A DNA stretch of 64,000 nucleotides from Planctopirus ephydatiae (GCF_007752345.1 NZ_CP036299.1:1813001-1877000); one strand, 5' to 3'; counted from the stretch's first letter, positions 25,391 to 36,191 are shown. Numbers and translations are program-made. Notes: generated from the letters alone by a model not told the origin.

Positions 25391-27121
25391 TTAGCGGCCT
25401 TCATTCGTAAATGGCGGCTTATCGAACGTGTCTTTCGTCCCCGTCAGGCGTGGATCACCTGTCGATCTCAGTTCCTGTTCCATTCGTTCTCGCAATTCTC
25501 GAATAGTCGCCTGCACCTGGGGATCTTCGGCCCTGGCACCGATGGCCAGATTCACCATCTGATGGGGATCGTTTTTCAAGTCGTAAAGTTCGACTTCTGG
25601 CCGCTTGTTAAACGAAAGGGTGTAAGCCAGACCTGCCGAGGAGGGATTCATCACGATCCACGCTTTCGTAATCCCCGCATCCATATCCGCAAACGTAGCC
25701 CGAGTGTTTTCGGCTAGTACATTGAAATCCCATCCTTCTGGTGGAGTCGGCGCGCCATCTCCCATGGGTGAACGCTCGGGATGATAGTTCACCACCAGTA
25801 GATGCTCCGGCGTGCGAATCGCTCTTTGTGGATAAGGCAAGCGTTCTGCACGGGCATTCTGCACATGCCGCTCACGACCAATCAGCACATGCGACCGCTG
25901 AGGATCAACATGCCCCGCTGCTTCTGACTGAAGTATCGGCAGCAGACTTCTGGCAGTCATCACTTCAGGGACTGGCACGCCCGCCATCTGCAAAATCGTA
26001 GGTGCCAGATCGGGGAGAGAAACCAGGTCATGCACAACTCTTGGTTGAGCCGATGCCTCTGGTTTTGATATGGCAAACTTTTTTACCCCGGGCCCGCATA
26101 TTGCTAAAGGAACCCGCGTACCAAAATCGTAGAGGTTACATTTTCCATAGGGAAAGCCGGGGGGGCCGTGATCGCCGCTGATGATGAAGACGGTATTTTC
26201 CCAAAGCCCCTTGTCCTTGAGTTGCTGAATCAAAACCGCCACCTGAGCATCGAAGGCCTGGATCTCACCCAGATAGTCGGCTACGTCTTCACGAACTTCG
26301 GGAACGTCCGGGAAAAATGGAGGGAGTTGCCCCTTGAGAGAATCAGGATCGATCCCCCAGAGAGCCTGGCCTGAGCCTCGCACCCACAGCCTGTGGACGT
26401 TGGTCGGGCCATACCAGTAACAGAAAGGGCGACCTTCCGGCCGGGCTTTGAGAAAATCCGCAAAATTGCCCGAAGTTTCGGCCAGCAACTCCTTGCGGGC
26501 CGCTTCGATCGTGGCTCCCTCACTCACCAGCTTCGTGGCTGTTTCTGAGAAATTGTTGATCCTCCGCCCACGCTGCTCGTAAGCAAAGCGGCGTCCTCCA
26601 TAAGGTGCATCAGCCGGAGTCCCCGGGCTCCAGACTTTGTACGACTTGCCGATATGGTAACCAGCCTCATTCAACAGCAGCGGCCAGGCAGGGATCGAAT
26701 CATCCCACTGGGCACCCACAAGAATGGCACCCATTCCCGTTCGCCAGAAATGTTGACCAGAAAGGAGCGAACTCCGGCAAGGAGTACACGAAGGGGCATT
26801 CACAAAGGCATGCGTAAAGAGCACACCATTTCGAGCCACTTCGTCAAAAGCCGGTGTTTTGACAAATTGATGCAGCGCAATGGGATCTTTCCCTTGACCA
26901 GTTTCCTGATAAATCGACGCAATCCGGCCCCAATCATCGGCGAAAGCAAAGACAAAATTGGGTCGGCTGGCAGCTTGTGGATCAGCCCCCAGAACTGGAG
27001 CAGCTGTCAAACAGGCGAAGCCAGCCAGCACCAGCCATAACCTTCCGAAAATTGATTCCGGTTTCTCGGGACTGCCCTCTCGAATCTGGCAACCACGATG
27101 GGGAAAAAACGGATCCATCAT
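25391..27121 (-). CDS. Secreted sulfatase
   Basis: 576 residues. Alkaline-phosphatase-fold sulfatase with metal-binding Asp62/Asp63 (FAFADDWGR) and the CxPxR formylglycine signature CTPCR, whose first Cys (Cys112) should be oxidised to formylglycine, followed by SSLLSGQ. Later metal site ISGDHGPPGFP. A signal peptide is likely (GRLWLVLAGFACLTAAPVLGAD, ~26-46) with a long n-region, so the true start may be a later one. Overall it resembles N-sulfoglucosamine sulfohydrolase-type enzymes acting on sulfated polysaccharides, a planctomycete speciality. The FGE-like protein at 58529 lacks the oxidising Cys pair and cannot be assumed to mature it. Confidence 0.92.
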   Translation of the reverse strand: MMDPFFPHRGCQIREGSPEKPESIFGRLWLVLAGFACLTAAPVLGADPQAASRPNFVFAFADDWGRIASIYQETGQGKDPIALHQFVKTPAFDEVARNGVLFTHAFVNAPSCTPCRSSLLSGQHFWRTGMGAILVGAQWDDSIPAWPLLLNEAGYHIGKSYKVWSPGTPADAPYGGRRFAYEQRGRRINNFSETATKLVSEGATIEAARKELLAETSGNFADFLKARPEGRPFCYWYGPTNVHRLWVRGSGQALWGIDPDSLKGQLPPFFPDVPEVREDVADYLGEIQAFDAQVAVLIQQLKDKGLWENTVFIISGDHGPPGFPYGKCNLYDFGTRVPLAICGPGVKKFAISKPEASAQPRVVHDLVSLPDLAPTILQMAGVPVPEVMTARSLLPILQSEAAGHVDPQRSHVLIGRERHVQNARAERLPYPQRAIRTPEHLLVVNYHPERSPMGDGAPTPPEGWDFNVLAENTRATFADMDAGITKAWIVMNPSSAGLAYTLSFNKRPEVELYDLKNDPHQMVNLAIGARAEDPQVQATIRELRERMEQELRSTGDPRLTGTKDTFDKPPFTNEGR

Positions 27122-27435
27122 CTTGTTATTCCATAACTCTCATCGGCTAAAGCAAACATTCACGGCTGTTCCAGAGTAGCCCGCCCCAATCGTCACTCGC
27201 CTTAGCTTCCTGGTGAAAAACTCAATAGTCAGTCTGCCGTCCCGAGTTCTTTGACGCAATCTTCGTCTCGACGAATACGATCAGTCGGTGCTCTCAAACG
27301 GAGGCCACGGTCGATTTTTTCCAGCCACCTGTGCCGGCTCATCCCAATCACCGGACAGAAAAAAAATTCTTGCGATCATGATGCTCAGCCGCTAATTTCG
27401 TGCGTATACGCATGAAAACCGTGGAGACTGATCGG
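27122..27435. other. Divergent promoter region, sulfatase/MarR
   Basis: About 310 bases between the sulfatase start and the MarR start, holding the perfect palindrome TGCGTATACGCA at 27401-27412. No gene is supported. Confidence 0.5.
27401..27412. promoter_or_regulatory. Palindrome upstream of MarR gene, candidate operator
   Basis: TGCGTATACGCA is a perfect 12-bp palindrome ending 24 bases before the preferred MarR start codon. MarR proteins bind such short palindromes, often in their own promoter, so autoregulation is plausible. The sulfatase is divergent, ~280 bases away. Confidence 0.45.
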
Positions 27436-28781
<1,346 letters not shown>

Positions 28782-28970
28782 TAAATCCCTTGGCTGAAAG
28801 TCGGCACCGTTATGTACCGTCTGCTGGACAACCTGTGTGTCGTCTGGGTGGCATTGCTGGCTCGCCCAGCGGTCGTTTCTGGTGAGCTTGCTGAGGGTCA
28901 TCTATCGATGCCATTCGAGCTGAATCTCGGGCCAAATGGCATCTTTGGCAGTTGAAAACCTTCGGAAATC

Positions 28971-29073
28971 CGTGCCATGCTTGCGGCTCTGAGCAAGCAT
29001 GTGTTTTCTTTCTTCTGCGAACAATACCAATCGCATATCCGGCATGCTCACTCCGAGCCGTGAGCATGGCACG
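28971..29073. repeat. Facing pair of family-D palindromes (BIME-like)
   Basis: 28971-29001 starts CGTGCCATGCTTGCGGCTC and ends GCAAGCATG; 29043-29073 is its imperfect reverse complement (CATGCTCACTCC ... GAGCATGGCACG). Each half can fold alone, and the pair makes an outer inverted repeat with a 41-base spacer. This is the arrangement of bacterial interspersed mosaic elements. A related single hairpin is at 5895. Confidence 0.75.
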
Positions 29074-29141
29074 ACGAGCTATTCTTTCCGAGTATGGCAT
29101 TCAGTCTATAATAAGGGTCACGATGATCCCTCACAAAAGAC

Positions 29142-29179
29142 TGTGGAGCATGCCTGCATCGATCCGCGGGTATGCTCCA
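29142..29179. repeat. Hairpin near the end of the membrane protein gene
   Basis: GTGGAGCAT and ATGCTCCAC arms around a ~20-base loop. No T-tract on the strand of either neighbour. It shares the GAGCATGCC core with the family-D elements nearby and may be a degenerate member. Confidence 0.5.
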
Positions 29180-29224
29180 CAAAGACTGGCTCACTCGACG
29201 ACGATCGTCTGCAACCCAATTCAA

Positions 29225-29761
29225 TCAGGCCGGGTGACTGGTCGAGGGAGTTGTGACCTGTGCTGCAGGCGTTGGGGGTGGGCCATGTTTTTTGGGGTGA
29301 GGCGTAAAATAGGCCACAATCACAATGCAGATGGCCATCCCCACAATCCCGACATAGAGCATGGGATTCACTTCGACATTTTTAATGGTCAACGTCGCCA
29401 CAATGGCACTGACGGAGACAGCCGTGCCGAAGACAATCGGCATCACAACCTGAGGCATCGCCATCCCCCCGGAGAACATGGCAATCGTCAACGACAGTGC
29501 ACCAAACGCTCCCAGCGAACCGGCAATAAAGCCCCAGGTGGCCTGTCCGCCATTGTAGGTAAATGTGGCCCCTGTGGCGCGCATGGCCACGGCGCCGCCA
29601 ATCACACCCCAGACCAGGTAAGCCAGCCCAATCATCAAATAAGGTTTGAACGGGCTTTTGTCTCCTGGAAGTGCTTCTCGTGCCAAACCGACAGCTGGGC
29701 CATAAGTACCCCAGAACAAACCCGTCATCACGGCGAAAATGATAGGCAACAGCAGCTTCAT
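29225..29761 (-). CDS. Integral membrane protein, DMT/EamA-like
   Basis: 178 residues from ATG 29761, with AGGA ~9 bases upstream; an upstream ATG (29857) gives an unlikely polar extension. About five membrane helices, starting MKLLLPIIFAVMTGLFWGTYGPAVG, then YLMIGLAYLVWGVIGGAVAM, GFIAGSLGAFGALSLTIAMFSGG, VVMPIVFGTAVSVSAIVATL and LYVGIVGMAICIVIVAYF, with a cytoplasmic-like Pro/Thr tail. The first helix and overall pattern resemble half a drug/metabolite transporter. It may work as a dimer or be a channel; the substrate is unknown. Confidence 0.75.
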   Translation of the reverse strand: MKLLLPIIFAVMTGLFWGTYGPAVGLAREALPGDKSPFKPYLMIGLAYLVWGVIGGAVAMRATGATFTYNGGQATWGFIAGSLGAFGALSLTIAMFSGGMAMPQVVMPIVFGTAVSVSAIVATLTIKNVEVNPMLYVGIVGMAICIVIVAYFTPHPKKHGPPPTPAAQVTTPSTSHPA

Positions 29762-29952
29762 AAGGATCATTCCTGGCGACAGTTGAGAGAATTCGAGAAG
29801 CTTCTCACAACCTGAAAAGCCTCTCGCAACAGAGTCTGCACACGCATCATCGGTCAAGTTGCTCCATCAGGCAACCCTCCGCATGATAGTGAGCCCGAGT
29901 GGATTCGACATGCAGGTCGCCACAAAGTGGCTGCGAGAAAAGCTGCGTTCGA

Positions 29953-30819
29953 TCAGGCAGCCTTGCGACGCTCATTGAAGAAGGGGCTCTTTTCGGGAGA
30001 GCTTGCCCCGGCAGCCAGGCGATTTTGCCGATCACTTAGGGCACTATTGAGTTGCTGATGGCCACGACAACAGGCCGTCACTTCCGTGAGTAAGCCTTTC
30101 TCAACGTAATTTTCCCAATCACTCAGACTGTGAGAAATCGGGGGAATTCGCAGCACCAGATGAGCATGACTTCGCTGGGAGGCGTTTTCCAATCCCTGTG
30201 TTTTTACAGGTGATGATGAAGTGGAGAGCTTTTGCCCATGGGCAGACTTCCGCCAGCCGGCCGCCGAGAAAAGGTCCCGCAATCGTGGCTGTTCCTGCAG
30301 AATCTGGACATCCCCTGGAAAGCATGTGAGATGACGAAGGTAACACTCCAGACCATGGTTCTCTGCTGAAGTTCCCTCTGCCGAAACTCCCTGTATTGAA
30401 ATTCCCTGTGTTAAAATCCGTAACTGGGGGATGACAAAAAGTCCTCCCGGAGCCAGCAGTGACAGCCACGTGGCGGTCTGCAATCGCAACCGGCGCGAGA
30501 GCAGGTTTTCTCCATCGATGGCACCCGGCAGAACAATCAGATCGAATTTCTGGTGTTCGTCGAGATCGTTACAAAACAAGTGGTGATCGACTGTCCAAGG
30601 ATGCAGTGGACTACGACCGGAATGAGCCAGCACTGTCGGTGCCGATTCCGTTGTGACGATTGGTCGATGAGTTTTCTGATTGACCAAAGGGGAATAGATG
30701 ACTTCCCACCCCAGTTCTTCCAGGGCCTTGGCCCCAGCCAATTGATCGCGTGCAAATGCGGGGTCGTTGGAAGAAAAAAAGAGAGCCGACATTCCGAGGC
30801 GTATCCCGGTGCGACTCAT
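29953..30819 (-). CDS. Conserved-looking protein of unknown function, possible Rossmann fold
   Basis: 288 residues from ATG 30819; the frame is open to 30897. FDLIVLPGAIDGENLL, followed ~20 residues later by LLAPGGLFVIPQLRIL, resembles the end of a class I methyltransferase core (motif with Asp, then PGG loop), but no clear SAM-binding motif I is visible near the start (GMSALFFSSNDPAFARDQLAGAKALEELGWEV). A Ser/Gly-rich repeat insertion (SIQGVSAEGTSAE) follows. The C-terminus is Lys/Arg-rich. No signal peptide. It lies ~190 bases upstream of the membrane-protein gene on the same strand. I do not assign a function. Confidence 0.6.
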   Translation of the reverse strand: MSRTGIRLGMSALFFSSNDPAFARDQLAGAKALEELGWEVIYSPLVNQKTHRPIVTTESAPTVLAHSGRSPLHPWTVDHHLFCNDLDEHQKFDLIVLPGAIDGENLLSRRLRLQTATWLSLLAPGGLFVIPQLRILTQGISIQGVSAEGTSAENHGLECYLRHLTCFPGDVQILQEQPRLRDLFSAAGWRKSAHGQKLSTSSSPVKTQGLENASQRSHAHLVLRIPPISHSLSDWENYVEKGLLTEVTACCRGHQQLNSALSDRQNRLAAGASSPEKSPFFNERRKAA

Positions 30820-31187
30820 GACATTCAGCACCCAGGCCTTGCATGTCGGCGGCAATGCAGCAGGCAAACGATTTGCAAATGGCCAGAACCTGGGCATATT
30901 GCCTCCAGCGGCCCCATCGTTTCAGCCGGGCCTTGCACGTCTGCCTCAATCGATCTCGACAGATTTTCCCACTGGTTGTTGTCGAACATCGCCAAAGGGT
31001 CAAGGGGAGATTTCCACCTGCCAGAAACTCGTCAGGATCTTGGAAATCCTCGTGGGTTCGTGAGCAGACTGATGTTGGCAAGGGGGCAGAGGTTACGTCA
31101 GAATACGCTCGCATCGACCCGGGGAAAAGGCGGCAATACTCAAAGAGCTTCAACTGATCAGTACATCCAGAGGACAGGGCATTCGGT

Positions 31188-31976
31188 ATGGACACCTCCC
31201 ACACAGAAGTTTTTCCCCTCAAGTCGCTTTCCAGGAAACAGCGACGAGTTCTCGGCACGCTGATCGAAAAGGGAATTACGACTCCAGAACAATATCCGCT
31301 GACCCTCAAGGCCACAGTCACTGGTTGCAATCAGAAGAACAATCGAGAGCCGATTTCCAACTACGAGGAAGACGCCGTTTATCAGGTTCTCGATGAACTT
31401 CGCGAGATGGGGCTGGTGGCTTTTATTCAGACCGAAACTGGTCGCACTGAGCGTTATCGGCACTATTGCCGCCAGAAGCTTGCCATCAGCGAGCCGCAAC
31501 TGGCCATCCTGACGGAACTCCTGTTACGCGGACGCCAGCAACTGGGAGAATTGAGAACACGCGCCAGTCGCATGTGTGCGATTGAGTCTCAAGAAGAGTT
31601 GAAGACACAACTGAAAGGTCTGTTAGATCGCCAGTGGATTCGTGCCAATGGCCCGCTCGACCGACGTGGCGTGGAGGTCGATCATAATCTTTACGCACCG
31701 GGCGAAAATCACGAACCGCTCGCACAACTCGCCGATGAGCTGCCGGTACCAGCGATGACCAACAAGGTTGCGTCAGTCTCTCCGAGTGTCAGCGGCCACG
31801 GTGTCAGTGGCCACAGTGCTAGTCAGCCTGTGCCTGCTGCAGTGGCTACGAATTCGGCGTTCAATCGTCTGGAGGAGTCTCACGAAGAGATGAAAAGCCG
31901 CCTGAGTGCGCTGGAAGCACAGGTGTCGGCACTGAAGGACGCTCTTGACGATCTGCGGCGCCAATTGGGGGCCTGA
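31188..31976 (+). CDS. YceH-family (DUF480/UPF0502) protein
   Basis: 262 residues. The family signature is clear: LSRKQRRVLGTLIEKGITTPEQYPLTLKATVTGCNQKNNREPI, then YEEDAVYQVLDELREMGLV and the second winged-helix copy QLAILTELLLRGRQQLGELRTRASRM. The C-terminal ~40 residues form a coiled coil (LEESHEEMKSRLSALEAQVSALKDALDDLRRQL). The family folds as two winged-helix domains; its function is poorly known. A Val/Ser/Gly repeat (SVSGHGVSGHSAS) links the domains. Confidence 0.9.
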   Translation: MDTSHTEVFPLKSLSRKQRRVLGTLIEKGITTPEQYPLTLKATVTGCNQKNNREPISNYEEDAVYQVLDELREMGLVAFIQTETGRTERYRHYCRQKLAISEPQLAILTELLLRGRQQLGELRTRASRMCAIESQEELKTQLKGLLDRQWIRANGPLDRRGVEVDHNLYAPGENHEPLAQLADELPVPAMTNKVASVSPSVSGHGVSGHSASQPVPAAVATNSAFNRLEESHEEMKSRLSALEAQVSALKDALDDLRRQLGA

Positions 31977-32045
31977 GGCCAATTTTGGCGGCTTTTCGAT
32001 AGCCTGCCGCGAACTTGCAGTTCCGTGAATTGCGAATCAAGTGAT

Positions 32046-32074
32046 TTGGCAGGGGAAGAAGATTTAATTAGACT
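32046..32074 (+). promoter_or_regulatory. Promoter of tRNA-Leu
   Basis: TTGGCA (-35) and TAGACT (-10) are 17 bases apart, and the tRNA starts ~17 bases beyond the -10. The site begins 69 bases after the stop of the YceH gene. Near-consensus sigma-70 spacing. Confidence 0.55.
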
Positions 32075-32090
32075 ATATTCAGCTAGACTC

Positions 32091-32172
32091 GCGGGAGTGG
32101 CGGAATTGGCAGACGCGCCAGACTTAGGATCTGGTGCCGCAAGGCGTGTGGGTTCGAGTCCCTCCTCCCGCA
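32091..32172 (+). tRNA. tRNA-Leu (anticodon UAG)
   Basis: 82 nt. Acceptor GCGGGAG pairs with CTCCCGC; D-arm GCGGAATTGGCAGACGC; anticodon stem-loop CCAGA-CTTAGGA-TCTGG with anticodon UAG (reads CUA/CUG-type Leu codons); long variable arm TGCCGCAAGGCGT, as in class II tRNAs; T-loop TTCGAGT. The 3' CCA is not encoded (the discriminator A is followed by ATGA). Confidence 0.97.
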
Positions 32173-32260
32173 ATGATTGGTCTTACCAGCCGGATTCAGT
32201 CTCGCCGCAATTTTCCTGCCCACTCTAAAAAGTCGTTATTGACGGCAAGAATCGTTATTG

Positions 32261-33817
32261 ATGGTGAATCTGCAGGAAGGCCTGCTTCCCGGTCTTTCCC
32301 AAACCTTCAGGGTAAAGCTCAAGACGATGCAGAGACTCAATCACAGATCTTTTGGATCGCGTGGGATTGGCTTCCCTTTAAGAGGCGTCTTCTGGAGTCT
32401 GCTGGCACTCTCTCTGGCTTCTCAGTTACTGCCGGGACAAGTGACTCAAGTGCTGGCTGATGGCCCGGTCGTTCAAGCGAAAACAGCACCTGCACCGGCC
32501 AAAGGTCAACCTTCGGTCGTCCTGATCACACTCGATGGGTTACCCGCCACATTTTTGCGAGACCCGGCAGTTTCGCTGCCGAATCTGAGAAGACTGGCTC
32601 AGCAAGGGGTGGCTGCCGAAGGCATGGTCGTGGCGAATCCTTCGGTTACCTGGCCCAATCATACAACCTTGATTACCGGCGTTTACCCCGCAACTCACGG
32701 CGTCCTCTTCAATGGTGTCCTGCAACGACCGGGCCTGGGTTTGCCACCCAAGACGGAAGCAAAAAAGGATGGCCGCGAACTTGTTGCTGTGCCGACATTA
32801 TTCGATTTTGCCAGGCAAGCCGGGCTGGCGACTGCAGGGATTAACTGGCCTTGCACTCGAAACATCGAGTCGGTGGACGACAACATGCCCGATGTCCCTG
32901 AATTCTTCAAATCATCGACTCCAGCGCTGATCAGCGACCTCAAGCAGAATCAGATACTCACTGAAGAACTCATCAAGAATTTTTATAAATACAGTGGAAC
33001 AGTCCGCGATGACATGTGGACGGCTGCTGCGACCTACATTATTCGCCACCGTATGCCGCAGTTCATGACGATTCATCTATTGAATGTGGATGGCGTCCAT
33101 CACAAATATGGGCCGCGAACTCCCGGTGGTGATGCCGCTGTCGCATACATCGATACCTGCCTGGGCCGGATTCTGGATGCAATCGAATCTTCGGGAAATG
33201 CCGGGAATACGACGATCATCGTCACCGCTGACCATGGATTTATTTCGATTCCCCAATCGATCCGTCCGAACGTCAAATTGAAACAGGCAGGTCTGTTGAC
33301 GACATCCGGAAACCGGGTGGATTCTGCCCGGGCCTACGCCATCCCTGAAGGGGGGATTGCCATGGTCTTCCTGACTGTTCCCGAATCAAAAGCTTCCGAC
33401 AGGCAGAAAGTGGTCGAGCTGTTCAAAGACTCCGAAGGTATCTTGTCGATTCTGCAACCTGCGGAATTCGCGGCCTATGGCCTGCCAGATCCTGCCGATC
33501 ATCCCGGCATGGCCGATTTGATTCTCGTTGCCAAAGATGGATATGGCTTCAGTGCTGTCGCCACAGGCGATGAAACGATTGTCGAAAGCGACACAACACT
33601 GGGAACGCACGGTTTTCTTTCGACCAATCCGAAAATGAACGCCATCCTCGTTATGGCTGGTCGCGGTATTCGGACCGGTGCCAGTTTTGGCACAGAAAAT
33701 AACCCGGGGATTGTTCGAAATGTCGATGTTGCCCCCACCATTGCCCATCTGTTGAAACTCAAACTCCCGCAAACCGATGGACGTGTCTTGACGGAAGTAC
33801 TCACTCCTCAAGAGTAA
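32261..33817 (+). CDS. Secreted alkaline-phosphatase-fold enzyme (type I phosphodiesterase/nucleotide pyrophosphatase family)
   Basis: About 518 residues from ATG 32261; ATG 32327 (MQRLNHRSFGSRG) may be truer, since a signal segment (FWSLLALSLASQLLPG) follows soon after. Metal Asp in VVLITLDGLPATF, nucleophile Thr or Ser region NPSVTWPNHTTLITGVYPATHGV (Thr in PNHTTL), later DGVHHKYGP with Asp/His and VTADHGF. This is the ectonucleotide pyrophosphatase/phosphodiesterase pattern; substrates may be nucleotides or phospholipid headgroups. Transcribed separately from the tRNA in front. A plain hydrolase with normal length. Confidence 0.88.
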   Translation: MVNLQEGLLPGLSQTFRVKLKTMQRLNHRSFGSRGIGFPLRGVFWSLLALSLASQLLPGQVTQVLADGPVVQAKTAPAPAKGQPSVVLITLDGLPATFLRDPAVSLPNLRRLAQQGVAAEGMVVANPSVTWPNHTTLITGVYPATHGVLFNGVLQRPGLGLPPKTEAKKDGRELVAVPTLFDFARQAGLATAGINWPCTRNIESVDDNMPDVPEFFKSSTPALISDLKQNQILTEELIKNFYKYSGTVRDDMWTAAATYIIRHRMPQFMTIHLLNVDGVHHKYGPRTPGGDAAVAYIDTCLGRILDAIESSGNAGNTTIIVTADHGFISIPQSIRPNVKLKQAGLLTTSGNRVDSARAYAIPEGGIAMVFLTVPESKASDRQKVVELFKDSEGILSILQPAEFAAYGLPDPADHPGMADLILVAKDGYGFSAVATGDETIVESDTTLGTHGFLSTNPKMNAILVMAGRGIRTGASFGTENNPGIVRNVDVAPTIAHLLKLKLPQTDGRVLTEVLTPQE

Positions 33818-33904
33818 TCCCCGCCGGATGAAATCAGTAACTCTTTGAGTTCGTCCTGACTAAAATAATTATGTACGAATTCCAAAATTGAGCAGCATGG
33901 AATA

Positions 33905-33925
33905 TGCCATGCCTGCGGCTCAGGG
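33905..33925. repeat. Partial family-D repeat
   Basis: TGCCATGCCTGCGGCTCAGGG resembles the left half of the elements at 5895 and 28971 (TGCCATGCTTGCGGCTC). The right half is missing. It is the only notable sequence in the 210-base gap before ribF. Confidence 0.5.
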
Positions 33926-34027
33926 AGATCTGCCTGTGATTTCGCTGCTCATTTTCGGTACGAACATACAGAGAGCATCGTTCCTGACAGCTCTTCGGCA
34001 CTGGGCCTGACTCGTTGATTCAACGGC

Positions 34028-35002
34028 ATGAGGGAAAGGCGACTTTTGGCTGCAAACAACTTGCCACGATTGCCCACAGAACTGATCTCTTTCACTCCAG
34101 AATGCCGTCGCGGTTTTGTAGCGATTGGAAACTTCGATGGTGTTCATCGCGGGCACCAGGCCATGATGGCACTGCTTGCTCAGCGTGCGCGAGAGCTGGG
34201 GGGCAGGGCTTTAGCGATGACCTTTGATCCCCATCCGTGGGAACTTCTCAGACCGAGTGGTGCGCCTCCCAGCTTGATGACGCTGGAGCATCGTATCGAA
34301 TTGCTCAAACGCTACGGCGCTGATGAAGTGCTGGTCTGCAGAACCACCCACGAACTGCTCAAGCTTTCTGCCAGCGACTTTTTTCAACAGATCATTATCG
34401 AAACGTTGGATGCTAGCGGCTTGATCGAGGGGCCCAATTTCTTTTTTGGAAGGGAACGCGAAGGGAATATCACGCTCCTGAAGCAATTGTGCGAGAAAGC
34501 CGGGCTTTCGCTGGATATAGTCCCGCCAATTCTTGTAGCGGATCAACTGGTCAGTTCCAGTGTGATTCGCTCATTGCTCGGTGCAGGCCAGATGAAAGAA
34601 GCTGTCGATCTGCTCGGGCATCCTTATCAGATCAGTGGTGTCGTGGGTACAGGGATGCAGCGCGGCCGGACAATTGGCTTCCCGACAGCGAATCTCACTC
34701 AATGCCCGAATCTGATTCCTGCTCATGGTGTTTATTCGGGCAGAATTCGCCTGGATCGAAGCTATCCGGCAGCAATTCACATTGGGCCCAACCCGACGTT
34801 CGGAGAGCAGGAATCGAAGATCGAAGTCCATATTCTCGACTTTACCGGCGATTTATATGGCCAGATGCTCTCCGTCGATCTGCAGGCCCGTATTCGCGGG
34901 GTGACGAAGTTCGCTGATAAAGAGGCGTTGCTGACACAGCTTCACCGCGATTGCCAGGAGGCACGCGCTCATTTTGCGAACCCTTCGATTCACCAGGGTT
35001 AA
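34028..35002 (+). CDS. ribF: Bifunctional riboflavin kinase/FAD synthetase
   Basis: 324 residues. N-terminal FAD synthetase: FVAIGNFDGVHRGHQAMM with the HxGH nucleotidyl-transferase motif, and LAMTFDPHPWELLRP, then FFFGREREGN. The C-terminal riboflavin kinase domain has GRTIGFPTANL (phosphate-binding FPTAN) and GVYSGRIRLDR, FGEQESKIEVHILDF. It converts riboflavin to FMN and then FAD. Length and domain order are normal. No riboswitch-like structure was recognised upstream. Confidence 0.95.
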   Translation: MRERRLLAANNLPRLPTELISFTPECRRGFVAIGNFDGVHRGHQAMMALLAQRARELGGRALAMTFDPHPWELLRPSGAPPSLMTLEHRIELLKRYGADEVLVCRTTHELLKLSASDFFQQIIIETLDASGLIEGPNFFFGREREGNITLLKQLCEKAGLSLDIVPPILVADQLVSSSVIRSLLGAGQMKEAVDLLGHPYQISGVVGTGMQRGRTIGFPTANLTQCPNLIPAHGVYSGRIRLDRSYPAAIHIGPNPTFGEQESKIEVHILDFTGDLYGQMLSVDLQARIRGVTKFADKEALLTQLHRDCQEARAHFANPSIHQG

Positions 35003-35267
35003 TTCACATTGTGCATACCCTGCAGTGAGTTCTGGCGGATCATCCACCAGAGTGAGTGATCATCGACCAGCCATGGTGTGGCTCCTTCAAATTCGACGGG
35101 TTCTGGCTCATTCCTTCTGAAAATGAGACTCTGGCATGTTCGTTGCATATTTTGTCCTATCGATAAGACAAAACGCCCAAAGCCTGCTTTTGATCGAATT
35201 GCACCTTGCAATCGAACTTCACAAACCAGCAACACGCTAAGTTTGGAACTTCAGCCAAACAAAAGAT

Positions 35268-36191
35268 ATGGTCATGCCCATCCCGACTCGCAAAGCTGTG
35301 CTTTGGAATGCACATGCCGGATCTATCGCTCATGCCAGAGAGTTGGAACAGCTGTTTCGAGACAATCCGGAAATTGGACTCTATTCCACCGCCAGCGGCC
35401 GAACTCTGGATCAATTGGTCGAGCAGGCATTTGCTGATGGTTTTCAGTGCTTGATTGCTGCTGGAGGCGACGGAACTGCCAGTACGGTTGCCGGTCGGGT
35501 TTATGCTCATCAAAAGTCTGATCCGCAATTTGAATTCTCCTTTGGAATTCTCCCTCTCGGAAGTGGGAATGATTTTGCTCGCACATTGAATTCCCCACTC
35601 GAATCTATGGCCGCCTGGAAAGCCATTGAACGTGGTGGCCTTATCGATTGCGACCTGTTGCAACTTGAGGTGGATGGTCAATCGCGGGTGGCTCTTAACA
35701 TGTTGACAGCAGGGAATACCGGAAAGTACCTCGAAAACCTGACTGAGGAGATCAAAGCCCGCTGGGGCCCGTTGTGTTACCTGCGAGGAGTTGTTGATGT
35801 CGTGGTCAACCTGCAGGTTTACCAGGGGCAGATTGAAGTTGATGGCCAGAAAATTGCAGGAGAATCGTGGCTCAATCTCTTCGTGGCCAATGGCAAATAC
35901 TCTGGCGGTGGCCAGGAAGTCGCTGCGAATGCAACGCCTTTTGATGGAACATTAAATCTTCTGGCGATTGCCGATGGCCCACCCACAGAACTCGTTTCGC
36001 TCCCCGCCAGTTACTTCCGTGGAGAAGTTCCCGAACATCCGCTGATTCACACGAGCCGTGGAAAATCCGTTACGATTACCTCTCAGGAACCCTGGCCATG
36101 CACTGCTGATGGCGAAAGCTTCAAAGCCAGCTTGATTCACATTCGAATCATTGAACGAGCTTTGAAAGTTATCCAGCCGCAGTCCCAGTGA
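35268..36191 (+). CDS. Diacylglycerol/sphingosine kinase-family lipid kinase
   Basis: 307 residues. The catalytic signature AAGGDGTASTVAGRV is followed by the substrate/nucleotide loop ILPLGSGNDFARTL, and a C-terminal domain has FVANGKYSGGGQEVAANATPFDGTLNLLAI and CTADGE. Enzymes of this family phosphorylate diacylglycerol, sphingoid bases or other lipids with ATP. The likely start is the ATG at 35268; no good ribosome binding site is visible, and an ATG two codons later is possible. It stands alone ~265 bases after ribF, in a gap with no other feature. Confidence 0.9.
   Translation: MVMPIPTRKAVLWNAHAGSIAHARELEQLFRDNPEIGLYSTASGRTLDQLVEQAFADGFQCLIAAGGDGTASTVAGRVYAHQKSDPQFEFSFGILPLGSGNDFARTLNSPLESMAAWKAIERGGLIDCDLLQLEVDGQSRVALNMLTAGNTGKYLENLTEEIKARWGPLCYLRGVVDVVVNLQVYQGQIEVDGQKIAGESWLNLFVANGKYSGGGQEVAANATPFDGTLNLLAIADGPPTELVSLPASYFRGEVPEHPLIHTSRGKSVTITSQEPWPCTADGESFKASLIHIRIIERALKVIQPQSQ

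Larger units (their letters stand above)
28782..29224. other. Repeat-bearing convergent gap
   Basis: About 440 bases between convergent genes. Carries two facing family-D hairpins (28971-29001 and 29043-29073), and a further hairpin, GTGGAGCAT...ATGCTCCAC, at about 29142-29179. No gene is supported. Confidence 0.6.

Noticed and set aside
30553-31330. Frames of 236-239 codons over the start of the YceH gene and the unknown minus gene
   Set aside because: Antisense to better supported genes and rich in Cys/Arg/Ser in the way typical of false frames.
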